Translations under genes and position numbers: made by a program
Notes under the pieces: model-generated
Database searches by the model: none
The model's input: only the letters and a program-made list of their open reading frames with translations
What the model was told of the DNA's origin: nothing
From: Pseudodesulfovibrio sp. zrk46
GTDB lineage: Bacteria; Desulfobacterota; Desulfovibrionia; Desulfovibrionales; Desulfovibrionaceae
Reading direction: 5' to 3'
DNA: 64,000 nt
Assembly (NCBI RefSeq): GCF_012516435.1
Contig: NZ_CP051216.1
Coordinates: forward strand, 310,001 to 374,000
Shown here: in pieces, positions 43,560 to 51,953 of the stretch
Numbering within the stretch: the stretch's first letter is position 1
Layout: each line of letters opens with the position of its first letter

Positions 43560-44651
43560 ATGTTCGCACGCCTTCTTCTCAGTCTATTGATATTGCTTCT
43601 GACCGCCATCCCCAGCATGGCGGCCGACCTCGACACCATGATCGGCCAGATGCTCCTGGCAGGCTTTCGTGGATACACCGTGGACGCCAAGAGCCCCATC
43701 ATCCGTGACATCCGCGACTACCATCTCGGCGGCGTCATTCTCTTCGACTATGATGTGGAACTGGGCAAACCGGAACGCAATATCAAGAGCCCCGAACAGG
43801 TGAGCAAACTGACCGAAGACTTGGACGCAGCCGCTTCCCTGCCGCTCTTCATTTCAGTGGATCAGGAAGGCGGCCGGGTGCAACGGCTCAAGCCCGCATA
43901 CGGCTTCCCGTCCACTCCCTCTGCACAGGAGCTGGGCGCTGGCGAGGATGAACGCGTACTTCTGGCTGGCCGGTCCGTGGGCCGCACCCTGCAGGACGCC
44001 GGATTCAACGTCGACTTCGCCCCTGTGGCTGACGTCAATGTCGATCCTGACAGCCCGGCCATCGGCAAAATTGGCCGCAGTTTTTCCGCCGATCCCAACC
44101 GCGTTGCCCTATGTGACCGCCTCTTCCTGCACGGCTTGGCCGAGAACTATGTCATCGGTTGCCTCAAACATTTCCCCGGTCATGGCAGCGCAGGGGCAGA
44201 TAGCCACCTCGGCATGGTAGACGTTACCCAGACCTGGTCGGAAGCAGAGCTCATCCCTTACCGGAAACTCATCGGCAACGGCACGGCAAAGATGATCATG
44301 ACCGCCCATATTTTCAATGCGAAGCTCGATCCCAAGTACCCCGCCACCCTCTCTCACAAAGTGATCACCGGCATCCTGCGCGACCAGCTCGGCTACAACG
44401 GCGTGGTCGTCACCGACGACATGAACATGCGTGCCATCACCGATCATTACGGTCAGGAGGAAGCCATCCGACTGGCTATCGAAGCCGGAGCCGACATCCT
44501 GCTCTTCGGCAACAACCTCCGGTTCGATCCGGACATCGTTCCCAAGGCGCACGGCATCATCAAACAGTTGGTAAAAGATGGAAAGGTGAGTGAGGCGAGG
44601 ATAGCACAATCCTATGCGCGGATCATGCGGTTGAAGGATGGGATGGACTAG
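43560..44651 (+). CDS. Exported GH3 beta-N-acetylhexosaminidase-like enzyme
   Basis: A 363-residue glycoside hydrolase family 3 enzyme acting on N-acetylglucosamine-containing glycans such as peptidoglycan fragments. It has a signal peptide (MFARLLLSLLILLL to PSMAA), then DQEGGRVQRL, NVDFAPVADVN, the family motif CLKHFPGHGSAGADSH, and VVTDDMNMRAI with the nucleophile Asp. Cytoplasmic NagZ has no signal, so this is a periplasmic relative. The start at 43560 has GGAG eight bases upstream. Confidence 0.93.
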   Translation: MFARLLLSLLILLLTAIPSMAADLDTMIGQMLLAGFRGYTVDAKSPIIRDIRDYHLGGVILFDYDVELGKPERNIKSPEQVSKLTEDLDAAASLPLFISVDQEGGRVQRLKPAYGFPSTPSAQELGAGEDERVLLAGRSVGRTLQDAGFNVDFAPVADVNVDPDSPAIGKIGRSFSADPNRVALCDRLFLHGLAENYVIGCLKHFPGHGSAGADSHLGMVDVTQTWSEAELIPYRKLIGNGTAKMIMTAHIFNAKLDPKYPATLSHKVITGILRDQLGYNGVVVTDDMNMRAITDHYGQEEAIRLAIEAGADILLFGNNLRFDPDIVPKAHGIIKQLVKDGKVSEARIAQSYARIMRLKDGMD

Positions 44652-44654
44652 TCC

Positions 44655-44868
44655 GGCAAGCGCCCACCCGTAACAAAGGACGCGAATCCCGGCTGCAAAT
44701 ACTGTTGCTTCGGAGCTGAAAGCATACGGCACCACGAGCAATCGGGTGCCGTTATGACTCTCAGTATTGTCGCGAATAACCTTGTAGGCCTGCGCCGTAT
44801 CCGGCGTGCCCACAGAGAAAATACGATTCCTGCCGAAAGGATTATCAGTGCGGCAAGAATCGATTCAT
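44655..44868 (-). pseudogene. Probable decayed start of an outer-membrane or surface-antigen gene
   Basis: Behind the META gene, ATGAATCGATTC (44868) starts a frame that stops after seven codons. A hydrophobic signal-like run, LAALIILSAGIVF, continues in a second frame. AQAYKVIRDNTESHNGT, then RLLVVPYAFSSEA, is in a third. The phrase LVVPYAF is reminiscent of the N-terminus of BamA-type surface antigens. Two frame changes and loss of everything past the GH3 stop suggest decay. Confidence 0.35.
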
Positions 44869-44874
44869 CGCATA

Positions 44875-45339
44875 TTATTCCATTTCATGCGGGGCAAAAA
44901 CAGAGGCTTCGCCCTCTTCTGGCACCAACCGGAGCAAACCGTTCTCGAATTCAACGGCCTGCGGCTGGCCCAAAGACTGGAAAAACCGCATCTCCTGATC
45001 ACCCACGGCCGGACCACACATCATCATGGTCGAGGCAATGGGGCCGAAAGACAATTTCCCGCCCTGCATCTTGTAAGTACCTCTATAAGAATTACATCCG
45101 CCCCTGCCGGAGACTATCCCGTCCCCAGTGAAGACCATGGAGCTGTGGCTCATGTCGATGACAGGCTTGCCGTGAATGTACTCGGCAACCCAGACTGGTC
45201 CGGCCAGACGAGTAATAATCTCCTTATCGGAAAGGACAGGCTTGGAAGGCACGGCCTCCTGCTTGTGGGCGGCACATCCGACCAGAGCGGCCAACAGCAA
45301 TGCCGCCATGACTAAACGCGGTATTGAAGCCAATTGCAT
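44875..45339 (-). CDS. META-domain lipoprotein 1
   Basis: A 154-residue lipoprotein (lipobox LVGC, Cys near residue 22). The META domain has VSGRGGCNSYRGTYKMQGGKLSFGPIASTMMMC, the paired-Cys core as in HslJ, a heat-inducible protein. AGGAGG precedes the ATG at five-base spacing. It lies 9 bp behind the second META gene, so the pair is a tandem operon, probably by duplication. Confidence 0.9.
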   Translation of the reverse strand: MQLASIPRLVMAALLLAALVGCAAHKQEAVPSKPVLSDKEIITRLAGPVWVAEYIHGKPVIDMSHSSMVFTGDGIVSGRGGCNSYRGTYKMQGGKLSFGPIASTMMMCGPAVGDQEMRFFQSLGQPQAVEFENGLLRLVPEEGEASVFAPHEME

Positions 45340-45348
45340 GACGTCCTC

Positions 45349-45813
45349 CTACCAGAACAATCCACCGCTACCAGAGGTAAAAAGCATGGGATCCGGCTTG
45401 TCATCGGTATAGAGTTCCAACTCACTGCCATCAACCTTGAGCTTGGTGATAAGGGAGAGGAAGGAGAAGTAGGTGTACTCAAGTTCACCCAATGCACCGG
45501 GACACGCCTTTTTCGTAGTGGCCATGGGACCAAAGGTCACTGATTCACCATCAAGGTTATAAGTACCTGTGTAATTGTTACAGCTACCAGTACCGCGAAC
45601 AGTACCATCTTCCAGAAACTCGATGGTGGGGACAACATCTCCGGAAACCTCGCGGCTGAACAGCTGCTGACACTTCCAGACCTTGCCCATCAGCTCTTTG
45701 CGGACAACATTGGTATCAACAGGTGCGACCTCTTTGGAGCCGCAGCCGGCAGAAAGAAGAAGTCCGGCCAGCATCAGGCCGACCAACAAAACAGAATATA
45801 CGCGTGCAAACAT
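45349..45813 (-). CDS. META-domain lipoprotein 2
   Basis: A 154-residue paralogue of the next gene. The lipobox is LLSAGC, and the core is GTGSCNNYTGTYNLDGESVTFGPMATTKKAC. The start at 45813 is chosen because AAGGAG lies six bases upstream; the frame extends further without a Shine-Dalgarno. The conserved Cys pair implies a disulfide in the periplasm. Function in the envelope is unknown. Confidence 0.88.
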   Translation of the reverse strand: MFARVYSVLLVGLMLAGLLLSAGCGSKEVAPVDTNVVRKELMGKVWKCQQLFSREVSGDVVPTIEFLEDGTVRGTGSCNNYTGTYNLDGESVTFGPMATTKKACPGALGELEYTYFSFLSLITKLKVDGSELELYTDDKPDPMLFTSGSGGLFW

Positions 45814-46020
45814 GGATATCTCCTTGATTTTCATTAACAGCTCAGTTTCTAGCAGCTTGCCGCAGCCATTGGCAAGAAAGCATGGTTTTACGTGCGAGAT
45901 AGAGGGGTTGATAAAGCCAAACAAGGCTAGACGCCCTGAATCTCCCCCTTTTCATGGCAAAAAACTGTTCCAATGCAGCCACAACAACCGAGAAAACAAT
46001 CAAAACTCAATCAATAAATT

Positions 46021-46755
46021 TTAAAATTCTCCCAACCCTGTTACCAATTCAGGCAAAATATCTCCGGCTTTTCCATGCAGGGCAAAGTCCATAAACCCGG
46101 TATTCGGCGTAGGTTCGATATTAATCTCAACGGTTATTGCACCGTGATCCTTGGCGAGTTGATAGAATGATGCAGCAGGCTGAACAAGACTTGAAGTCCC
46201 AATAGACAGAAACACGTCCGCTTTGTTGATCTGATCAATGGAGACCTTGAGCACTCCGGGGATCAGAGGTTCACCAAACCACACGACGCCGGGACGCAGC
46301 AGATGACCACACACCGGACACTCCGGAAGCGGCGGTAATTCGCTGAAGTCTTCACGCGCATGGGTACAGGTTGTGCACTTCAACTGCCACAAGGAACCAT
46401 GCATTTCGATAAGTTTCCGACTACCTGCGCGAGCATGCAGGCCATCAACATTCTGGGTGATGAGCAGGAAATTTGAAATCTGTTTCTCCATCTCTACCAA
46501 CGCGTAATGAGCAGGGTTGGGCTGACAATCGCCCACCAATTCGCGCCGCCAATTGTAGAACTCCCACACCAACTCAGGATGGGCTTCAAACGCATCCGGC
46601 CGCGCAAGATCCTCTGCCCGATAGTTTTTCCAGAGCCCATCCACACCACGAAATGTAGGCACACCACTCTCAGCAGAAACGCCTGCTCCGGTTAAAACAA
46701 CGACTCTCTTGCTGCCATCAAGCAGCGCTTTCACCATTTCAATATCGGCCTGCAT
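46021..46755 (-). CDS. cobB: Sir2-type NAD-dependent protein deacylase
   Basis: A 244-residue sirtuin that removes acyl groups from lysines using NAD. GAGVSAESGVPTFRG near residue 25, TQNVDGLHARAG near residue 105, and the zinc pairs CTTC and CPVC. The Tyr and Arg in EFYNWRREL match the YxxR pair that accepts succinyl-lysine in class III enzymes, so desuccinylation is possible. It stands alone. Confidence 0.93.
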   Translation of the reverse strand: MQADIEMVKALLDGSKRVVVLTGAGVSAESGVPTFRGVDGLWKNYRAEDLARPDAFEAHPELVWEFYNWRRELVGDCQPNPAHYALVEMEKQISNFLLITQNVDGLHARAGSRKLIEMHGSLWQLKCTTCTHAREDFSELPPLPECPVCGHLLRPGVVWFGEPLIPGVLKVSIDQINKADVFLSIGTSSLVQPAASFYQLAKDHGAITVEINIEPTPNTGFMDFALHGKAGDILPELVTGLGEF

Positions 46756-46964
46756 ATCAATCCTTTATGAACCTGACCGCCTTTAAACAAGACAAAACGA
46801 TCTGTTTTATTTCAATTCTGAATTCGAATAAATCTAAAAACGCACCAATCCAGGTACACATTTTTCATTTTTTTGATGACGAAAAAACGCATTTTTTAAC
46901 CAACCGTCCACCCCGCACACACCCCTCAACCTTGCAATCTTGTCAAAATCGCGGCATAGTCCGC

Positions 46965-46980
46965 TTCCGCTTAAGCGGAA
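46965..46980. promoter_or_regulatory. 16 bp perfect palindrome upstream of icd
   Basis: TTCCGCTTAAGCGGAA, a perfect palindrome 43 bp before the icd start. No clear promoter elements could be fitted around it. It is a candidate operator for icd. Confidence 0.4.
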
Positions 46981-47023
46981 CCTATGAGAGACAACCGATA
47001 TTTCGCCCCGTAAGGAGGACATT

Positions 47024-48166
47024 TTGGCAGAGAGAACCGTATACTACATTGAAGGCGACGGCATTGGTCCCGAAGTTTGGAAAGCTGGCCGCCCCGTACT
47101 CAACGCTGCCGTGGAAAAAGCCTACGGCGACGCCAAGAAACTCAACTGGGTCGAGCTGCTGGCCGGTGAAAAGGGCTACGCCGAAACCGGCGAACACCTG
47201 CCCAAGGCCACCATGGAAGCTCTGGCCGGCGCTGATCTGGCCATGAAAGGCCCCCTCAATACGCCTGTTGGCGAAGGCTTTCGCAGCCTGAACGTCACCC
47301 TGCGTCAGGTCTTCGATCTCTACGCATGCATCCGTCCCATCAAGTATTTCAAGGGAATTGAATCTCCCGTCAAGCGCCCCGACCTCGTGGACATGACTGT
47401 TTTCCGCGAGAACACCGAGGACGTCTATGCCGGTATCGAATACCAGTCCGGCAGCCCGGAAGCCAAGAAATTAATCGAATTTCTGGTGGACGAGCTCGGC
47501 GCCAAGGTCGACGAAACCGCTGGTGTCGGCATCAAGCCTATCACCCCGGCCGGTTCCAAGCGCCTCGTCAAGAAGGCCATCGACTTTGCCATCGCGCAGG
47601 GCAAGCCTTCTGTCACCCTGGTCCACAAGGGCAACATCATGAAGACCACCGAGGGCGGCTTCCGCGCTTGGGGTTACGAGCTGGCCGAGCAGGAATACGC
47701 CGGTCAGGTTGTGCGTGAAGGCGACGAAGGCGAAGGCGTGATCATCAAGGATCGCATCGCTGACGCTATGTTCCAGAACGTACTCATGTACCCTGAACAG
47801 TACTCTGTCATCGCCACCACCAACCTCAACGGCGATTACATTTCCGATGCCCTCGCCGCACAGGTCGGCGGTCTTGGTCTCGCTCCCGGCGTGAACATGG
47901 GTGACAACCTCGCCTTCTTCGAGCCCACCCACGGCACCGCTCCCACCATCGCAGGCAAGGACATGGCCAACCCCGGTTCCCTGATCCTTTCCGGCGCCAT
48001 GATGCTCGAGCACATCGGCTGGCACGAAGCTGCTGCCCTCATCCACGCCTCTGTGGAGAAGGCCCTCGAAGACAAGAAAGTCACCGTGGACCTCGCTGCC
48101 CAGATCAGCGGCTCCACTCAGGTCGGCTGTCAGGAGTTCGGCGAAATCCTGCTGAACAACCTCTAA
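47024..48166 (+). CDS. icd: Isocitrate dehydrogenase
   Basis: Oxidative decarboxylation of isocitrate to 2-oxoglutarate, mainly for glutamate synthesis in sulfate reducers with an incomplete TCA cycle. It is 380 residues: YYIEGDGIGPEVW at the start, the phosphorylatable Ser in EGFRSLNVTLRQ, MTVFRENTEDVYAGIE, LVHKGNIMK, and EPTHGTAPTIAGKDMANPGS. It starts with TTG, five bases after AAGGAGG. Cofactor choice (NAD or NADP) cannot be fixed from sequence reading. Confidence 0.95.
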   Translation: MAERTVYYIEGDGIGPEVWKAGRPVLNAAVEKAYGDAKKLNWVELLAGEKGYAETGEHLPKATMEALAGADLAMKGPLNTPVGEGFRSLNVTLRQVFDLYACIRPIKYFKGIESPVKRPDLVDMTVFRENTEDVYAGIEYQSGSPEAKKLIEFLVDELGAKVDETAGVGIKPITPAGSKRLVKKAIDFAIAQGKPSVTLVHKGNIMKTTEGGFRAWGYELAEQEYAGQVVREGDEGEGVIIKDRIADAMFQNVLMYPEQYSVIATTNLNGDYISDALAAQVGGLGLAPGVNMGDNLAFFEPTHGTAPTIAGKDMANPGSLILSGAMMLEHIGWHEAAALIHASVEKALEDKKVTVDLAAQISGSTQVGCQEFGEILLNNL

Positions 48167-48189
48167 GCTGATCAAGATTGCCATCAATC

Positions 48190-48221
48190 AAGGCCAGTCG
48201 CACCGCGGCTGGCCTTTTTTA
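48190..48221 (+). terminator. Terminator after icd
   Basis: AAGGCCAG/CTGGCCTT stem followed by a T tract, 23 bp past the stop. Confidence 0.88.
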
Positions 48222-48224
48222 TTT

Positions 48225-48655
48225 GAAGAGCAGAAGAAGAGGAAGCCGCCCATTCGGACGGATTAGGAACTCACTAGCAGGGCTGCCTGCCCTATCTCTG
48301 CTGTCGTCATCTCTAAAACTCGAAGACTCGCTAAGAGCTGTCAGCGCACCCGGCTCAAGGCCGAGGGCCTTAAGAATCCCATCTGCGGCTTTCGCCGCAA
48401 AAGTAATCATATAAAATAAAGCATTTTCGAGCTTCCACACCTCCGAGCGAAGCGAGCAACAAATGGTTTAGGAGATTCTTGCTTTAGCCGTTACCGAGTC
48501 TTCGAGGGTTACGGATAAAGACAGCAGCGATAGACGCCCGCCCGGCGAGGGCCCACCGGAGACATCCGCTCCTTCCCTACTTATAAACTCCAGAAAGTGG
48601 CTGATTGAGTAATCAAATCACATTTCGCCTTGCCATAATTTGTCCCATCTACTAA
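48225..48655. repeat. Composite intergenic repeat, copy f, with long inverted repeats
   Basis: No gene is seen. An imperfect inverted repeat of 51-52 bp (48289-48339 and 48486-48537) has CTCGAAGACTCG inside each arm, with the arms matching at roughly three quarters of positions. Between them lie the copy a/e set, CACCCGG then AAGGCC/GGCCTT and TGCGGC/GCCGCA, and the module CCGAGCGAAGCGAGC to GATTCTT (48443-48480), identical to copy g but for one base. From about 48560 to 48655 nothing is evident. Confidence 0.8.
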
Positions 48656-49219
48656 ATGTCGACTATGCCTGAATCAGATAAGAAAATTCTCATCCTCGGC
48701 GTCGGCAACATTCTTTTTACTGATGAAGGATTTGGTGTTCGAGTTGTCGAGGAACTGGACCAGAAATATTTGTTTTCCCCGAACGTTGAACTGCTTGACG
48801 GCGGCACCCTTGGCCTGAGGCTGATGGGTCCCATCATGGAGTGCGACTACCTGATCATCGTGGACATCGTCCTCAATGAGGGAAAACCCGGCGACGTGTT
48901 CCGCCTGCTCGGTGAGAATCTGAGCAAGGCCTGTGCGTTCACCAACTCCATGCACCAAACAGACCTGCTGGACACCCTTTCGCGGTGCAGCCTCATCGGC
49001 GATGTGCCTGATGATGTCATCCTGTATGGTGTGGAACCCGTGAACTATCACGACATGTCATCTGCCCTTTCTCCCGAACTCGAAGCCAAGATGCCCGAGG
49101 TCATGGAGATGGTGCTCAACGAAGTGGAGAAGGCCGGCGGGACTTACACTCTTCGTACCGAAACGAACCCCGCAACGGAGAAGATCTATGTGCCTCGCGA
49201 TACCAGCCGAAATTCTTGA
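48656..49219 (+). CDS. Hydrogenase maturation protease
   Basis: A 187-residue endopeptidase of the HybD/HycI type that trims the C-terminus of the [NiFe] hydrogenase large subunit after nickel is inserted. GVGNILFTDEGFGVRVVEEL carries the Ni-sensing Glu, LDGGTLGLRLMG the middle Asp motif, and SMHQTDLLD the conserved His. Its natural target is likely the hynA product encoded 4 kb away. A second ATG at 48665 is possible. Confidence 0.92.
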   Translation: MSTMPESDKKILILGVGNILFTDEGFGVRVVEELDQKYLFSPNVELLDGGTLGLRLMGPIMECDYLIIVDIVLNEGKPGDVFRLLGENLSKACAFTNSMHQTDLLDTLSRCSLIGDVPDDVILYGVEPVNYHDMSSALSPELEAKMPEVMEMVLNEVEKAGGTYTLRTETNPATEKIYVPRDTSRNS

Positions 49220-49445
49220 GATTGAAGACGGTTTCGCCACCTGCAAGGTGGGTGAAGGCGACACCACCGTCCAGGCAAACATCATGCTTCTGGACGAAGA
49301 AGTCACTCTCGGCGACTACATCATTATCCACGCAGGTTTTGCCCTGCGCAGACTCGACCCCAAGGAAGCACAGGAGACATTACAAATCCTGCGTGACATG
49401 GTCGAACTGCTTGGTGGTGAGAACTACCAGCACGAGATGCTGTAG
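49188..49445 (+). CDS. hypC: Hydrogenase assembly chaperone HypC
   Basis: An 85-residue chaperone that delivers the Fe(CN)2CO group to the large subunit. It starts MCLAIPAEI, with the essential Cys2, and continues with the small beta-barrel pattern VQANIMLLDEEVTLGDYIIIHAGFALRRLD. It overlaps the protease gene by 32 bp in another frame, so translation is coupled. Confidence 0.95.
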   Translation: MCLAIPAEILEIEDGFATCKVGEGDTTVQANIMLLDEEVTLGDYIIIHAGFALRRLDPKEAQETLQILRDMVELLGGENYQHEML

Positions 49446-49467
49446 CGTCCGACAGACAAGAAACGAC

Positions 49468-49503
49468 AAAAGGCCCGGAGTACAATTGTGCTCCGGGCCT
49501 TTT
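49468..49503. terminator. Bidirectional terminator after hypC
   Basis: AAAAGGCCCGGAG/CTCCGGGCCTTTT stem, between convergent hypC and the SMR gene. Confidence 0.88.
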
Positions 49504-49515
49504 GCCGTATTGATA

Positions 49516-49845
49516 CTAGTGAGTGACGGTCTTCGAGAATACGTTAATGACGGCCACACCTGCCACAATAAGCCCCATGCCGATCATGGCCGGGACATCG
49601 GGTATCTGCTTATAGACAAAGATACCTGCCACTGAAATCAGGACAATACCCAGGCCAGCCCAGATCGCATAGGCCACCCCCATGGGAATCGTGCGCAACA
49701 CGAGGCTCAGGAAATAAAACGCCAATCCGTATCCAATTACCACAATGGCACTGGGGACCGCCTTGGTAAAGCCGTCACACGCTTGAAGAGCCGTTGTGCC
49801 AATGACCTCTGCCACAATTGCCAGAATGAGGTACAAATATCCCAT
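49516..49845 (-). CDS. Small multidrug resistance (SMR) transporter
   Basis: A 109-residue, four-helix EmrE-type antiporter for cationic compounds such as guanidinium or quaternary amines. The essential Glu is in LAIVAEVIGTTAL, with YGLAFYFLSLVLRTIPMGVAYAIWAGLG following. It follows the 209-residue gene by 6 bp, so the two are co-transcribed. Initiation could also be at GTG 49848. Confidence 0.93.
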   Translation of the reverse strand: MGYLYLILAIVAEVIGTTALQACDGFTKAVPSAIVVIGYGLAFYFLSLVLRTIPMGVAYAIWAGLGIVLISVAGIFVYKQIPDVPAMIGMGLIVAGVAVINVFSKTVTH

Positions 49846-49851
49846 CACACC

Positions 49852-50481
49852 CTACTTCTTGTACTTTCCTCGATACTGAATATCGTTGCGGAAATTCTCA
49901 AGGAATTGGTTCATGAGCGCCCTGTCCGCGTCGGTCAATTCGCCCTTGAAATATTTCGTGTCGTCAAAACTCGCCATGTAATAAAACTTGGTCCACGCTG
50001 TGTCAGTAGAGATCTTGCCAAAACAGGCTGTCAGCTTGGGTTTGTTCAACACAAACCCTTTAACCGTGATGAAATCGGTCCAGAAATTCTTGCCACGGGG
50101 CTCGGTGATATAGAAAACGTACTGATAACTCTCGCCACCAATATCCATTCTGCCGTTAGCAAAGCTGGGCATCCCTCTGAACAAATGGGCAGTGGTGAAA
50201 TTCGCCAACTCCTGAGACACAGTGGAATGCTCAACAATGAACATCTTTTCCAGGCCGGGACCATCAGGAATAGGTGTCAGCCACATATATGCGTGAGACT
50301 TGAGACGCCCTTGGAGCACATCGGTCTCACCGAGATAACGCAAGGACTTGTCGATCTTCAGCGTAATGTTAGGACGGGTTTCGGAGTAGTAATATCCGTT
50401 GCGAAAGCCGCGTTCGAACTTAAGGAAACCCATCATGAACAGGATGGAGACCAACAGACACATCACAAGTAATTTCTTCAT
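49852..50481 (-). CDS. Exported hypothetical protein, 209 residues
   Basis: Not recognised. A short N-terminal signal or anchor (MKKLLVMCLLVSILFMMGFL) is followed by a soluble domain rich in aromatic residues (NGYYYSETRPNITL, YVFYITEPRGKNFW, TKFYYMASFDDTKYF). GGAG lies six bases before the second of two adjacent ATGs, which is the start used. It shares a transcript with the SMR pump. Confidence 0.7.
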   Translation of the reverse strand: MKKLLVMCLLVSILFMMGFLKFERGFRNGYYYSETRPNITLKIDKSLRYLGETDVLQGRLKSHAYMWLTPIPDGPGLEKMFIVEHSTVSQELANFTTAHLFRGMPSFANGRMDIGGESYQYVFYITEPRGKNFWTDFITVKGFVLNKPKLTACFGKISTDTAWTKFYYMASFDDTKYFKGELTDADRALMNQFLENFRNDIQYRGKYKK

Positions 50482-50546
50482 CATACGCTCCTATATTGGC
50501 AATGAATACCAGTTAAGCGATGATGTCAACGAGTGAAAAGAAATTC

Positions 50547-51044
50547 TTAAGATGCGCGGGCTTTCTTTCCGGGCAGGAAGGATGAGCGGAGGAAACTAGG
50601 GCTTAAAAAGGCAAAGGGATTACGCACGACCAGATCGGGCATGATGTGATACCAACGATAACCGAGCTTGGAAAAATACTGGCGAGCAGTGTCACCATGG
50701 CCGGTTTCATCGGCCGCAAAAATGGCTGCATCACGCTGGCAGCGGGAACGGGCAAGCGGACGAAGGATTCGCTCGCGGTAGCCAAACCGTACGAACATGG
50801 CCTTGATGCGCTTGTACTCCCTATGACGGGACACGGCATCAGCCAGAGCAAACAACGCCACTACCAGCCAACCGCCACCCCAACAACCGAGCACTACGGC
50901 TTGGGGCAGGTCGCCGCCAGTCCAATGCACCAACCCGGCCCCCTTGAGGCCAAGCGCAATCAACAGCGAACCAAGACCGGTCATGAATGGCCACGGCGCT
51001 GCTTTGATGTAACGAAGAGTTCTGCTGGTTCTGCCTACGAACAT
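50547..51044 (-). CDS. Membrane hypothetical protein, 165 residues
   Basis: Not recognised. Two N-terminal membrane segments (PFMTGLGSLLIALGLKGAG and VVLGCWGGGWLVVALFALAD) precede a basic cytoplasmic part with IKAMFVRFGYRERILRPLARSRCQRDAAIFAAD and KLGYRWYHIMPDL. The start at 51044 has GAGAGG upstream; the frame begins 12 codons earlier at a TTG. Its C-terminal phrases read as a conserved family I cannot name. Confidence 0.65.
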   Translation of the reverse strand: MFVGRTSRTLRYIKAAPWPFMTGLGSLLIALGLKGAGLVHWTGGDLPQAVVLGCWGGGWLVVALFALADAVSRHREYKRIKAMFVRFGYRERILRPLARSRCQRDAAIFAADETGHGDTARQYFSKLGYRWYHIMPDLVVRNPFAFLSPSFLRSSFLPGKKARAS

Positions 51045-51089
51045 GCCCCTCTCGATAGCCGAGGATTTCCGTTGGGTCAAATGGCTCGT

Positions 51090-51719
51090 CTAACTGTTAT
51101 CCGGCAATGCCAAAGCAAGCCCCAGAGAGACAAAGACACTTCCCGCCACAGACTTCAACCGCCTCTCGATATTGGGATTACTTTTCAGCCGATTCCCAAT
51201 GGCACCGGAAAAACAGGCCAAGGCCACAAAAACCGGATAGCTGACGAGCATGAAAATGAATCCGAGGACGCACATCTGCATGGCGACATGTCCCTTGGAG
51301 GCGTCCACGAACTGAGGAAGGAATGCCAGAAAGAACAGCGCAACTTTGGGGTTGAGCACATTGCACAGCACAGTTTGCTTGAGAATAGTCATTGGACGGA
51401 GGCAATCTCCTTTGCCAGCCACCATGGTCTCGCCACGATGACGCCACGTCTGAATTCCCAAATATATCAGATAAGCGGCACCCGCATATTTGATGCCCTG
51501 ATAGGCCAAAGCAGACGTACGCAGGATGGCGGACAAACCAAATGCTGCAAAAGCAGTATGAAAGATGATGCCGAAATTGAACCCAAATGCCGCATACAAG
51601 GCAGCCTTGCGCCCCTGGGTAATCCCACGGGTCAAGGTATACACGATGTCTGGACCTGGCGTAATGGCCAGCAAAAAGGATGCAGAAATGAACAGCAGCA
51701 ACTGGGTAGTATCAATCAT
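51090..51719 (-). CDS. LysE/RhtB-family amino-acid exporter
   Basis: A 209-residue inner-membrane exporter with six hydrophobic segments. The family signature near the N-terminus, FLLAITPGPDIVYTLTRGITQGRKAALYAAFGF, is intact. VLNPKVALFFLAFLPQFVD follows at mid-length. AAGGAG precedes the ATG. The substrate is probably an amino acid or homoserine lactone-like compound, unspecified. Confidence 0.93.
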   Translation of the reverse strand: MIDTTQLLLFISASFLLAITPGPDIVYTLTRGITQGRKAALYAAFGFNFGIIFHTAFAAFGLSAILRTSALAYQGIKYAGAAYLIYLGIQTWRHRGETMVAGKGDCLRPMTILKQTVLCNVLNPKVALFFLAFLPQFVDASKGHVAMQMCVLGFIFMLVSYPVFVALACFSGAIGNRLKSNPNIERRLKSVAGSVFVSLGLALALPDNS

Positions 51720-51953
51720 CAGACTCTCTCCTTATGGGAGGCTGTTTTATTCCCCTCGCAATTCGGGGTCAAGAGTCTGAGTTATATCTTAATAAAACTC
51801 GCCCATCACTGGCGACAAGTTGTATCAATTCCCCTACCCAATAACGATGAAAACATGCCGTTTCTCCCGACCAATGTACGAGAATGAGGATTATTCATCG
51901 CTCAAACACATCGAACTTTCAAACGAATCCAAGAACGCATTAACTCCCATAAA

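Noticed and set aside
44109-44813. 234-residue minus-strand frame overlapping the GH3 gene
   Set aside because: Most of it is antisense to GH3. Only the part beyond the GH3 stop was kept, as a possible pseudogene.
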